From Salinicoccus sesuvii (GTDB lineage Bacteria; Bacillota; Bacilli; Staphylococcales; Salinicoccaceae): a stretch of 64,000 bases of DNA. Shown here one piece after another: positions 26,712 through 35,294 of the stretch. The position numbers and the translations under genes were made by a program. Each line of letters opens with the position of its first letter. Position 1 is the stretch's first letter. The stretch spans positions 285,180 through 349,179 of the forward strand of contig NZ_JBHRWV010000002.1 in the NCBI RefSeq assembly GCF_042648145.1, given 5' to 3'. The notes under the pieces are model-generated. The model did not search any database. It had not been told where the DNA came from and saw only the letters and a list, made by a program, of their open reading frames with translations.

Positions 26712-27951
26712 TGAACTCCATTTGAATGGCCATGCACTTGAAGGTCTTTCAAAGCAATACGGCACTCCGCTGTTTGTATATGATGAAGATGCCATACGCA
26801 ACCAGTGCAGAAAATACCATAGTGTATTCGAGCAGGAATCACTCGACTACTCCATCTCCTATGCATCGAAAGCATTCACCTCGATACAGATGGTCAAACT
26901 CCTTGAGGAGGAAAACATGAAGCTTGATGTTGTATCTTCAGGGGAACTATATACAGCGATTCAGGCAGGTTTTCCAGCTTCCCATATACATTTTCATGGC
27001 AACAACAAGACAGCAGAGGAAATCCAGTACGCGCTAGAAGTGGGGATCGGACTTTTTGTCGTTGATGCCATGGATGAGGTGGCTCTGCTTGACCAGTTGG
27101 CAGACCAGTCCATAGACGTTCTCCTCAGAATCAATCCAGGCGTCGATGTCAACACTCATTCTTACATCCAGACCGGTCAAGAAGATAGCAAATTTGGACT
27201 TTCCATTCATAATGGTACAGCGTTTGAAGCAATTAAGATGATGGAGAAAAGTAGAAATGTGAACTTTAAAGGGGTCCATTATCATCTGGGATCACAGATA
27301 GATGAAGAGGGGCCGTTCCTAAAGGCACTTGAGCTGGTGTTTGAATGGCTTTCGAAATCCGGCATCGCTATCGAAATTCTGAATATGGGTGGTGGTTTTG
27401 GTGTCCAATATACAGAGGCGGACACACGGTATCCGATAGAAAAAGGATTTGCTAACATTATAAGCAAGTTGAAGTCCCTCTCGGAAGAATATGATATCCC
27501 CCTCCCCCATATCATGATAGAACCCGGGCGTTCTATTGTTGCCGAAGCAGGCACTACATTATACGAAGTCGGGGTTGTCAAAGAGATTCCTGGGGTTTCT
27601 CGTTATGTATCAGTCGATGGTGGCATGAGTGACCACATCCGCACTCCACTTTACGGAGCGGAATACGAAGTAATACCCGTTAAAGAAAACAAAAGCCCAT
27701 TGATGGACGCCCATGTGGTTGGCAAGCTGTGTGAATCTGGGGATATTATACGTAAAAACACTTCTCTCCCGGAAGGTATAAGTCGTGGTGATCTTGTCGC
27801 GGTAAAAACAACAGGAGCTTATCACTACTCCATGGCGTCGAACTACAATCAGATGAGAAAGCCAGCTGTCGTCTTTGTAGATGAGTCAGGCGTCCGAGAA
27901 GTAATCAGAAGGCAGAGTCTTGCTCAGTTAATAGAAAACGACATCATATAA
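26689..27951 (+). CDS. lysA: Diaminopimelate decarboxylase
   Basis: The last step of lysine synthesis: meso-DAP to L-lysine. The PLP lysine is K61 in SYASKAF, followed by KLDVVSSGEL, GGGFGVQY and the substrate block CESGDII. At 420 residues it is full length. Its presence agrees with a Lys-type (not DAP-type) peptidoglycan bridged by the Fem enzymes. It is the last gene of the operon and is followed by two hairpins. Confidence 0.95.
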   Translation: MTLAYINNELHLNGHALEGLSKQYGTPLFVYDEDAIRNQCRKYHSVFEQESLDYSISYASKAFTSIQMVKLLEEENMKLDVVSSGELYTAIQAGFPASHIHFHGNNKTAEEIQYALEVGIGLFVVDAMDEVALLDQLADQSIDVLLRINPGVDVNTHSYIQTGQEDSKFGLSIHNGTAFEAIKMMEKSRNVNFKGVHYHLGSQIDEEGPFLKALELVFEWLSKSGIAIEILNMGGGFGVQYTEADTRYPIEKGFANIISKLKSLSEEYDIPLPHIMIEPGRSIVAEAGTTLYEVGVVKEIPGVSRYVSVDGGMSDHIRTPLYGAEYEVIPVKENKSPLMDAHVVGKLCESGDIIRKNTSLPEGISRGDLVAVKTTGAYHYSMASNYNQMRKPAVVFVDESGVREVIRRQSLAQLIENDII

Positions 27952-28018
27952 AAAAGAGCGCCCTAGGGCGCTCTATATATTGGCAATAAAAAACCTGGGC
28001 CTAAACCCAGGTTTTTTA
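27952..28018. terminator. Paired terminators between lysA and cspA
   Basis: The first hairpin (AGAGCGCCCT/AGGGCGCTCT, 27955-27974) has its U-run only on the minus strand. The second (AAAAAACCTGGG..CCCAGGTTTTTT, 27988-28017) works in both directions. Together they separate the converging lysA and cspA units. Confidence 0.88.
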
Positions 28019-28054
28019 TGATACAAATCAATTTAACCTATAAATAGATTTATA

Positions 28055-28255
28055 TTATAGTTTAACAACGTTAGCAGCTTGTGGGCCGCGGTCGCCTTCA
28101 ACTACTTCGAATTCTACTGATTGACCTTCTTCAAGAGATTTGTAACCTTCTTGATTGATCGCGGAGAAGTGTACGAATACGTCGTTTTCACCCTCGATTT
28201 CGATAAAGCCAAAACCTTTTTCTGCATTGAACCATTTTACTGTACCTTGTTTCAT
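28055..28255 (-). CDS. cspA: Cold shock protein CspA
   Basis: This 66-residue single-strand nucleic acid chaperone has both RNP motifs, KGFGFIE and VFVHFSAI, and WFNAEKG at the start. In S. aureus the cspA gene also lies downstream of lysA (msaB). GGAGGATTTAATTA precedes the ATG. A 5' leader of about 100 nt, usual for cold-regulated csp genes, separates it from its promoter. Confidence 0.96.
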   Translation of the reverse strand: MKQGTVKWFNAEKGFGFIEIEGENDVFVHFSAINQEGYKSLEEGQSVEFEVVEGDRGPQAANVVKL

Positions 28256-28360
28256 TAATTAAATCCTCCAAAGACGATAATTCAATATGCATAAACTACG
28301 TAGATAAGAAGTGCATGGTACATACAATTTCTTAAATAGAGAATACTTATTGATACATCA

Positions 28361-28389
28361 ATTATAATGCAAAACGGAAGCATTTGCAA
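28361..28389 (-). promoter_or_regulatory. Promoter of cspA
   Basis: On the minus strand, TTGCAA (28384-28389) and TATAAT (28361-28366) are 17 bp apart. The predicted leader runs from about 28354 to 28256 and may fold in a temperature-dependent way, as in other csp genes. Confidence 0.8.
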
Positions 28390-28437
28390 ACGATTCTTTG
28401 TAAGCTTTGTAATTTTTTCGTGAATATTCTAATAATA

Positions 28438-28728
28438 TTATACAAATATTTGACCGTCTTTAATCATTATGGGTGTATAGTAGATCTGCAGTGCTTCATC
28501 ACAGTCGTCGCAGTATTCGAGTTCACAGCCATTGAAGAATGCTGTTAGGTCGTATTTCCCTTCTTTGTAAGAATGAAATTTCTGCTTCATATCCTGCTTC
28601 AGTTCAGTATATGCTTCGCGCATCTCCTCTTCTGTATCATAGTTGAACTGTCTGATGATATTATCCTGCCAACCCTCAAAGAGCCACCAGCCTTCATAAT
28701 CCGCTTTGAGTATGACAATACTAAGCAT
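28438..28728 (-). CDS. DUF1033 family protein
   Basis: This 96-residue acidic protein is rich in aromatic residues (GWWLFEGWQDNI near the start) and has a CEYCDDC-like cluster written as CELEYCDDCDEA near residue 70. I recall the family as DUF1033, often next to csp genes in Staphylococcaceae. The function is unknown. The cysteines could bind metal or form a disulfide. Its stop lies about 50 bp upstream of the cspA promoter, so the two may be partly co-transcribed because no terminator is visible between them. Confidence 0.75.
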   Translation of the reverse strand: MLSIVILKADYEGWWLFEGWQDNIIRQFNYDTEEEMREAYTELKQDMKQKFHSYKEGKYDLTAFFNGCELEYCDDCDEALQIYYTPIMIKDGQIFV

Positions 28729-28829
28729 TTTAAAAACTCCATTCCCGTTTGATAATATAAGTATTATATACGCGTATAATTCGCATTATCAAGTTAAAAA
28801 TCCTATAATATGTATAAGAGGTGTTGCAG

Positions 28830-29099
28830 ATGGAATCTAGAATGATAAACGTTTTCGGCCATGTTCAAGGTGTCGGTTTTAGATATTCAGCTAAAATGGC
28901 TGCGGATAGAATGAATATTACAGGATATGCAGCAAACGTTCAGGAGCATGTGGAAATACTGGCGACTGGAGAAACGTCAGATCTCGATCAATTTGTGCAA
29001 GAAATAATTCAGGGCATCTCCCCTGCTTCACGAGTTGATGACTATTCTGTTAAAAATATCCCGCTTGAAGACAATAATGGCAGATTTGTTACTAAATAG
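28830..29099 (+). CDS. acyP: Acylphosphatase
   Basis: This 89-residue enzyme hydrolyses acyl phosphates. The phosphate cradle HVQGVGFRYS with its arginine, and the downstream catalytic asparagine in AANVQ, are present. ATG 28830 is chosen because AAGAGGTG lies just before it; the upstream GTG at 28821 is inside that ribosome binding site. It is the first of three plus-strand genes (acyP, xpaC, telA) with short gaps. Confidence 0.9.
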   Translation: MESRMINVFGHVQGVGFRYSAKMAADRMNITGYAANVQEHVEILATGETSDLDQFVQEIIQGISPASRVDDYSVKNIPLEDNNGRFVTK

Positions 29100-29123
29100 A
29101 CTGACTGAAGGTGTAATTTAGAG

Positions 29124-29852
29124 ATGAAGAATAATATATCACACTGGTTTGCATCGTTAATTTCCATTCCCGTTGCTGTTGTAGCTGGACTGTTCTCGAT
29201 GATCGCCTTTGATATTCATCTGGTATTCGATATGATGATTGCAGCAGGCGGTTTTTTTGCGGCCTACTTCCCAACTCAATCAATCAGTTTGAATTCCCAA
29301 CTAGAGAAGATGGGCATCACTAAAAGTGACTATCGCTATGTCAGAGGGCAGTTGACTGAAGCAAGAGAAAAGATGAAGAGGCTCAGACAGAGTTATAAAA
29401 ATGTGAGAACATTAAAGGATGCCCGGCTGATTTATGATATCAACCGGCTCGCGCGGACTGTATATCAGACAGTCGAAAATGATCCAAAACAGTTTTTCAA
29501 TATCCAGCAGTTTTTTCATTCGAATCTTGATTCCGCGGTAAACACAATTGAACAGTATCTTTTCCTATATAAAATGCCTGGTAAAACTAAGGAGGAAAAG
29601 GTGAAACTTCACGAGACGAGAATTTCACTGCTGGAACTAAAGCGGACGATACAAAGCAATTTGACATCAATGAATCATAACAGTTATCAAGCGCTAGAAG
29701 TTGAAAAGGACTTCATTAAGCTGAACAGAAAACGTAACACGTCCACCATGAAACTCGATAATACGCTCGATAGACAAAAAGTGAAGCTTAAGAAAAAAGA
29801 AAAAGAGCCTGTATACCAAAACAGAGGTGAAGATAATGAAAGAGGAAAATAA
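29124..29852 (+). CDS. xpaC: XpaC-like membrane-associated protein
   Basis: XpaC was named from hydrolysis of 5-bromo-4-chloroindolyl phosphate in Bacillus, but the real function is unclear. The 242-residue protein has two N-terminal hydrophobic segments (about residues 8-27 and 29-50), then a mostly helical basic domain ending in a Lys-rich tail (KVKLKKKEKEP). It overlaps telA by 17 nt, the usual pairing. Together they may respond to membrane-active agents. Confidence 0.85.
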   Translation: MKNNISHWFASLISIPVAVVAGLFSMIAFDIHLVFDMMIAAGGFFAAYFPTQSISLNSQLEKMGITKSDYRYVRGQLTEAREKMKRLRQSYKNVRTLKDARLIYDINRLARTVYQTVENDPKQFFNIQQFFHSNLDSAVNTIEQYLFLYKMPGKTKEEKVKLHETRISLLELKRTIQSNLTSMNHNSYQALEVEKDFIKLNRKRNTSTMKLDNTLDRQKVKLKKKEKEPVYQNRGEDNERGK

Positions 29853-31020
29853 ATTGAAAGAACAGCTCCTGTCAGATCCATTTTCTTCAGTAGACGAGGA
29901 GAATGAGTTGATTCCTCAACCAGAACCGGCAATAGATGAAAGTGGTCAGCAAGATGCGCTTACCACCTATCAGGAGCGCTTCAATGAAGAAGATCTGAAA
30001 AGAATTACAGAGATCAAGAACAAAATAGAACCACTGAATAACGATGCTTTGATTCAATATGGTGCGAATGCACAGCAGGCACTTTCAAAATTCTCACACC
30101 AGATGTTGAACGAGGTCCAGTCCAAAGATGTAGGCCCTATAGGAGATACACTGGAAAATCTAATGAAGAAACTCAAGGAAATAGACCCAGATGAACTTTC
30201 AAAAGAAAAGAAGAATATATTTAATCGACTTTTCAGAAGGGTCAAGAAATCAGTGAATGAACTAATTTCGAAACATCAGAGCGTCGCTTCGCAAGTTGAT
30301 CGTATCAGCATACAGCTTGAACACGCCAAGGAAGTCTTGGTCAAGGACGTTCATTTGCTTGATAAACTCTATGATCAGAATAAAGACTATTTCGACGCGA
30401 TAAACATCTATATTGCTGCTGCTGAAATGAAAAAGCAGGAACTTGAAAATGAGACTGTACCGCAACTAAGAAGTAAAGCGGAACAATCTAGCAATCAAAT
30501 GCACGTGCAAGAAGTCAATGATATGATGCAGTATATCAATCGATTGGAAAAGCGAATTCATGATCTTAAACTTTCAAGACAGATTACACTGCAGTCTGCG
30601 CCACAGATCAGAATGATCCAGAATATAAACCAAACATTGGCTGAAAAAATCCAAAGTTCTATATTGACTAGCATACCACTATGGAAGAATCAGATGGCTA
30701 TCGCCCTAACCCTTCTGCGTCAGGAATCAGCTTCCCAGGCGCAGCAGGCTGTTACAAATACTACAAATGATCTGCTAACCAAAAACTCAGAAATGCTAAA
30801 GCAGAATTCCATCCGTACTGCACAAGAAAATGAAAGAGGTATTGTCGATATCGAAACACTGAAAACAACTCAGGACAATCTTGTTACGACCATTGAGGAA
30901 ACACTAAGAATACAGCAAGAAGGTTCTCAGAAACGACAAGCGGCGGAACGAGAACTTGAACAGATGGAATCAGACCTCAAAAATAGGCTCCTCGAAATTA
31001 AACAAGAGCACAGATATTAA
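29836..31020 (+). CDS. telA: TelA family toxic anion resistance protein
   Basis: TelA-family proteins (YaaN in Bacillus) are linked to tellurite, lantibiotic and antibiotic tolerance. The 394-residue protein is almost wholly helical, with heptad-like regions from residue 45 to the end and no membrane segment. ATG 29836 has AGAGGTG 6 nt upstream; the GTG at 29827 lies in it. It is coupled to xpaC and followed by a symmetric terminator. Confidence 0.88.
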   Translation: MKEENKLKEQLLSDPFSSVDEENELIPQPEPAIDESGQQDALTTYQERFNEEDLKRITEIKNKIEPLNNDALIQYGANAQQALSKFSHQMLNEVQSKDVGPIGDTLENLMKKLKEIDPDELSKEKKNIFNRLFRRVKKSVNELISKHQSVASQVDRISIQLEHAKEVLVKDVHLLDKLYDQNKDYFDAINIYIAAAEMKKQELENETVPQLRSKAEQSSNQMHVQEVNDMMQYINRLEKRIHDLKLSRQITLQSAPQIRMIQNINQTLAEKIQSSILTSIPLWKNQMAIALTLLRQESASQAQQAVTNTTNDLLTKNSEMLKQNSIRTAQENERGIVDIETLKTTQDNLVTTIEETLRIQQEGSQKRQAAERELEQMESDLKNRLLEIKQEHRY

Positions 31021-31048
31021 AAAAGAAGCGCATATGCGCTTCTTTTTT
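31019..31048. terminator. Bidirectional terminator between telA and brnQ
   Basis: AAAAAAGAAGCGCAT/ATGCGCTTCTTTTTT is a perfect palindrome that serves both converging genes. Confidence 0.93.
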
Positions 31049-32360
31049 ATGAATATTTCACTTTATCATTCTTTATTCCTATCAGATAACCTACAATATA
31101 GCCAATGATCATTACAGGAATCCACTCGAACGAACTCGCGAAGAGAGGCATACTCTCAATCCAACCGAAATCGACCCAGCCATTTCTATGAACCACTGCT
31201 AATATACTTGTAATAATAATCAAATATATTGGAATCTGGAAGCTTAGTCGAGGTGATGGGATGAAGTATGTCAGGAATAATAGTGCAACAGATGCCATCG
31301 CAATCGGATAGATAATCGAAAGAACCGGTACACTCGTCTGAATAACTTGTGTCAGCCCTTGGTTCGCCAAAACAAGCGAAATCAGCGTAAATACAATAAC
31401 AAAAGTTTCGTAAGATATTTTAGGAAGAATACTGTTGAAGTACTCGCTGACGGCAACAACAAGGCCAGTCGCTGTTGTGAGACAGGCTACTGCAACAATG
31501 ACACCAAGTAGTACTGTACCGAATTGACCGAAAGAATCATCGGCTACAAAAGTCAGTAGAAATGTTCCAAGGTTCTGACCTTCTGGTTGTGCAACACCAG
31601 GATTGACATGGTTGCCAATCCACCCGAGTGAAATATAAATGACTGCCAGCAATACTGCTGCAATAGATGCAGATTTAATTGTTTCGATAAGTAAATCTTT
31701 TCTTTTAGTAATTCCGAGACTTCTAATCGAATTCAATACGATGACTGAAAATGCAATGGCTGCGATCGCATCCATTGTAAGGTAACCTTCAGTAAATCCA
31801 ATTGAAAATGGAGAAGTCGCTTCAAAACCTTCAGATGCAGTACCTGAATCATTGCCCATGTACATCATAATTGCTCTAATAATAAGAGCAATAATAGTGA
31901 TCAGCAGAACTGGTGTAAGAAAGCGGCCGATATTATCAACCATACGGCTTGGATTGTAGCTCAATGCAAATACGATACCGAAGAAAATGATTGTAAATAT
32001 AAGCAGACTCACCCAACCAGTACCATTGATAAATGGTACCATCGCCATCTCGTATGCTGTCGTTGCTGTTCTTGGTATTGCGAAGAACGGACCGATAGCA
32101 AGGTAGATTACAACCATGAAAATGATGGCAAATGCTGGGTGGACCACTTTAAGTGACTCTCTGAAGCCATCTTTTGATATTGATCCAGCGATGACCCCAA
32201 TCAGCGGCAGCCCTACCCCCGTAATAACAAAACCGATGATTGCCATCCAGAAATACTGGCCGCTCTCAAAACCGAGTCCTGGTGGAAAAATTAGGTTCCC
32301 TGCACCAAAGAACATGGCGAACAGCATAAAACCGACTATGACATTATTTTTAAAACTCAT
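31047..32360 (-). CDS. brnQ: Branched-chain amino acid:cation symporter BrnQ (LIVCS)
   Basis: BrnQ imports leucine, isoleucine and valine with sodium or protons. The 437-residue protein has 12 hydrophobic helices and the family start MLFAMFFGAGNLIFPPGLG, with PRTATTAYEMA further on. AGGAGGTCAAGTA precedes the ATG. A 12-bp palindrome sits in its probable promoter. It is the last gene before a convergent terminator, and the VWA gene upstream ends about 100 bp away. Confidence 0.93.
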   Translation of the reverse strand: MSFKNNVIVGFMLFAMFFGAGNLIFPPGLGFESGQYFWMAIIGFVITGVGLPLIGVIAGSISKDGFRESLKVVHPAFAIIFMVVIYLAIGPFFAIPRTATTAYEMAMVPFINGTGWVSLLIFTIIFFGIVFALSYNPSRMVDNIGRFLTPVLLITIIALIIRAIMMYMGNDSGTASEGFEATSPFSIGFTEGYLTMDAIAAIAFSVIVLNSIRSLGITKRKDLLIETIKSASIAAVLLAVIYISLGWIGNHVNPGVAQPEGQNLGTFLLTFVADDSFGQFGTVLLGVIVAVACLTTATGLVVAVSEYFNSILPKISYETFVIVFTLISLVLANQGLTQVIQTSVPVLSIIYPIAMASVALLFLTYFIPSPRLSFQIPIYLIIITSILAVVHRNGWVDFGWIESMPLFASSFEWIPVMIIGYIVGYLIGIKNDKVKYS

Positions 32361-32396
32361 TACTTGACCTCCTAATACAAAAAAATAAAATGACCT

Positions 32397-32425
32397 TCAT
32401 TAGTGTACACTACTAATCTTATCAA
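32397..32425 (-). promoter_or_regulatory. Possible brnQ promoter with palindromic operator
   Basis: On the minus strand, TTGATA (32420-32425) and TAATGA (32397-32402) are 17 bp apart. The perfect palindrome TAGTGTACACTA (32401-32412) overlaps the -10 and spacer, a classic repressor position. It does not match the CodY consensus, so the regulator is unknown. Confidence 0.4.
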
Positions 32426-32464
32426 GTCTATAAGATTCTTAATAATCAGATAACAAAAGCGCTG

Positions 32465-34204
32465 TCACATCAATATCTTGGCCAATATTCTCTTTAATAG
32501 ATTGGGTAGCGCGAAAGCAATTTCCTCAGCATCTTCTACAACAATCATGTCTGTGTCATAGATATTTCTAATAGCTGAGAGAGTGTTTTCTTCATTATTT
32601 TGATCTATGAACATATTGATTACTTGTATACCCGATTTTCTTGCTTCCTGGACTGCCTCGTGGGTATCTACGATACCACTCTGGTTATACTCCTCAGCAC
32701 TTGGCAAGCCATCAGAGAACATTATAATAAATCGGTCTTTTTCACTCCGCTGATTGAGATTATCTATTTCGTTTCTAAGAATTAACCCATCTCTATTATC
32801 TCCAGAAGCTTCAAGGTTCATCAGTGATACAGGATAATAGTACTTGGATTTTTCAAAATCCAAATGCTCATATATTTTATTCGGATAATACTGTTTCATG
32901 ACTTCAAAAGTATCCTCGTGGTACGAAATGATACGATGAGGAACGTGCAAAGTTCGAAGTATATTATTTAGTATAATCGCAGCATTTCTACATCCTATGA
33001 GATGTTCAGTCATTGAAAATGACTGGTCGATAATAATGGTGAACACCGCATCCAGATCTTTCGATTCGATATTCTTTTTTACGAACAATTTGTGACTATT
33101 CTCCATGAGCGGCCCAACAGGATTTTTCATCAATTTCCCCGAAGTTCGCCGCGTTTGGTAAGCATTCATTTTGTAATTGAGTATTTGTGTAATGTCACCA
33201 ATGACTTTCTGAGCGACTTGATTGTAGGATTCATATATAACTCGATACTCCTGATACTTCGAAATATTTATTTTTGGACGCACTACCTCGAGTGTCGCAT
33301 GTTGATTGACGCGTCCTCTATCTTCGAAATCATTTTCTCCAGAATTTCTTCCAAATCCTTCGTAGTAGTCGGATACCTCATCGTTGTGATTATTCTGTCT
33401 ATTATGTGGGCTCTTACGTGAAGTATTATCCCCGGTGTCACCAAGTACATTGGCATCTTCCGCATCTCGGGCCGTCTTAGTATCGACATTGCGTGTTAGG
33501 TTTTCTTCTAATTCTTCTTCTTCATTAAGTTTTGCTGCATCTTTTCTGAATGGTTTTGCCTGATTAAATACATTGATTTCATTAAATGGCATATCATGAA
33601 TCTGAAAAGTAGTGTCAAGGGTTATATGGGAGGCAAGCTCAGTCATTATAACCTCAGTCATATGGATACTCTCTTCTGTGCTTGTACTGATTAGTTTGAA
33701 GTCTTTTCCGAATGTGCTGAAAACCTCACTGTCCTCAAGAATGGCAATATTAAGTTTCTTTAGGAAGTACTCGGCATCAGTGGCAGCTTTTCTGCTGTAC
33801 TCCTTGATTTTTATACGATCACCTTTACCTACAATACTGCTGATTAATGGCCGGAAGTGGAAGGCTGCCCGACGATTTCTGTAGTATTCAAGTGACAAGA
33901 AAATCTGCTGAGCCAATATATTCCTATCCTTTATGCTGTCATATTGACTGTAGTCCATAATAAATGCAGAAGTATAACGAGTTAGAATATCATATCTAAA
34001 CCCTTCCCTTTCAGATATATCTGTTCGGTGTTTCCAGAAGAAACTCAAATTGAAAGTATTTTCAACAGGATCATAATAGCTGTACTTCCTTATGGACACT
34101 GTGACTTCTTTATTTCTCAACAGCAATCTAGCAAGATCTGTTAGTTCCATCATGATTTTAGAGTCTACAATTTCATCATTAAATTTTATGAATGAATAGC
34201 TCAT
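32465..34204 (-). CDS. Von Willebrand factor A domain protein (CobT/NorD-like)
   Basis: This 579-residue cytoplasmic protein has a C-terminal VWA domain with the MIDAS motif DQSFS (DxSxS) and a later FSDGLPSAEEY. The middle (about residues 235-310) is a low-complexity Asp/Asn/Glu-rich linker, as in CobT. It follows a MoxR-type AAA+ gene with a 2-nt gap. Such pairs act together: the AAA+ ring remodels a target and the VWA protein is its adaptor, usually for metal-cofactor insertion. The target here is unknown. Confidence 0.82.
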   Translation of the reverse strand: MSYSFIKFNDEIVDSKIMMELTDLARLLLRNKEVTVSIRKYSYYDPVENTFNLSFFWKHRTDISEREGFRYDILTRYTSAFIMDYSQYDSIKDRNILAQQIFLSLEYYRNRRAAFHFRPLISSIVGKGDRIKIKEYSRKAATDAEYFLKKLNIAILEDSEVFSTFGKDFKLISTSTEESIHMTEVIMTELASHITLDTTFQIHDMPFNEINVFNQAKPFRKDAAKLNEEEELEENLTRNVDTKTARDAEDANVLGDTGDNTSRKSPHNRQNNHNDEVSDYYEGFGRNSGENDFEDRGRVNQHATLEVVRPKINISKYQEYRVIYESYNQVAQKVIGDITQILNYKMNAYQTRRTSGKLMKNPVGPLMENSHKLFVKKNIESKDLDAVFTIIIDQSFSMTEHLIGCRNAAIILNNILRTLHVPHRIISYHEDTFEVMKQYYPNKIYEHLDFEKSKYYYPVSLMNLEASGDNRDGLILRNEIDNLNQRSEKDRFIIMFSDGLPSAEEYNQSGIVDTHEAVQEARKSGIQVINMFIDQNNEENTLSAIRNIYDTDMIVVEDAEEIAFALPNLLKRILAKILM

Positions 34205-34206
34205 TT

Positions 34207-35001
34207 TTATCGCATTCCAAATTGAAGTTCTGCGGCATTGAGTATTGCTTTTTTCTCCTGCTCACTATCTAGTTTATCGATAATGGCACGGTAACATGCA
34301 CGACTAATCGGCATCTTTGTACTAAGATCTGCAAGATCTATCAAGCTTCTAACACTTGATGCTTCTTGTGAAATCTGTCCCTGCTCAGTCATCGTAACAA
34401 GGTCACTGTGAAACTGTGCAATATCACGAAGGATAGCTTCATCTTCTTGTATACTTTGTATTTTAAGGATTTCTGTAAGAGCTTCCTTCGATACATATCC
34501 AAGCTCTATGACATTAAAACGGTTAAGGAGCGCTTCATTCATTGGCATTGTTCCTACATATCCGACATTGATGGCTGCGATAACCTTAAAGCCTTTTTCT
34601 GCCGTGATGATGTCCCCAGTGAGCGGGTTAGTAATTGTTCTCCGATAGTCGAGAGCTGCATTGAGTATTGGTAGCACTTCTGGCCGTGCCATATTGATTT
34701 CATCAATATAGAGAATTGCACCTTCTTTCATGGCACGGACGACGGGGCCATCTATAAATATAATCTCCTGCCGACCTTCAGTGTATTCGATGGTTTTGAA
34801 GCCGAGCAAAGATTCGATGTCTACATCTACAGAGCAGTTGACGCTGTAGATACTTTGACTGAGTGCTTCTGACATGTTTTCAGCAAGACGGGTTTTACCA
34901 GCACCGGTAGGTCCTTTAAGCAGGAGATTCTTCCCTAAGGAAAGAATGATCGTTGCGTCCCCTATAATTGTTTCATCGTTATGAAGAAATTGTACTGACA
35001 T
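34207..35001 (-). CDS. MoxR-type AAA+ ATPase
   Basis: This 264-residue ATPase has Walker A GPTGAGKT near residue 30, Walker B ILYIDEINMA, sensor 1 in VIAAINVGYVG and the arginine finger region LLNRFNVIEL. It is short, as expected for a NorQ/CobS/MoxR protein. It is translated just before the VWA gene and 2 nt after DUF6501, so the three form a cluster. It presumably forms hexamers that work with the VWA partner. Confidence 0.88.
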   Translation of the reverse strand: MSVQFLHNDETIIGDATIILSLGKNLLLKGPTGAGKTRLAENMSEALSQSIYSVNCSVDVDIESLLGFKTIEYTEGRQEIIFIDGPVVRAMKEGAILYIDEINMARPEVLPILNAALDYRRTITNPLTGDIITAEKGFKVIAAINVGYVGTMPMNEALLNRFNVIELGYVSKEALTEILKIQSIQEDEAILRDIAQFHSDLVTMTEQGQISQEASSVRSLIDLADLSTKMPISRACYRAIIDKLDSEQEKKAILNAAELQFGMR

Positions 35002-35003
35002 AT

Positions 35004-35207
35004 CTATTCAACTTCTTCAAAGTAAGTTTTGTAATAGCCGCCGACTTTACCCGAGTTGTCTTTGACGAAGATGTACTCTTCAGTTTCATTGACGACAGTA
35101 TAAATTTTTCCAGCTGTCAGCATCTCTGATACTTTGTATTTCTCTGCATCTGTATGTTTAACTCTGACCGTTCTTAAGTTGTTTTCGTTCCACGTTTCGT
35201 GAAGCAT
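35004..35207 (-). CDS. DUF6501 family small protein
   Basis: This 67-residue soluble protein matches what I recall of DUF6501: an N-terminal LHETWNE, a middle KHTDAEKYKV and a closing GKVGGYYKTYFEEVE. The ATG at 35207 has GGAGAG 6 nt upstream; the ATG at 35225 has none. It ends 2 nt before the MoxR-type gene and so is likely the first gene of that operon. The function is unknown. Confidence 0.75.
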   Translation of the reverse strand: MLHETWNENNLRTVRVKHTDAEKYKVSEMLTAGKIYTVVNETEEYIFVKDNSGKVGGYYKTYFEEVE

Positions 35208-35247
35208 ATTCATCTCTCCAAACATTTGATTTTATTATGATTCTAAC

Positions 35248-35280
35248 ATAAAAGAGACAGGCGTCCTATGGACGCCTGTC
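35248..35280 (-). terminator. Terminator of the odhAB operon
   Basis: On the minus strand, GACAGGCGTCC pairs with GGACGCCTGTC around a 3-nt loop and is followed by TCTCTTTTATG. Confidence 0.85.
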
Positions 35281-35294
35281 ATAAATATTATTGT

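Noticed and set aside
32413..32436. Hairpin AATCTTAT..ATAAGATT as terminator of the VWA gene
   Set aside because: It is AT-only and has no U-run on the minus strand, so it is too weak to call.
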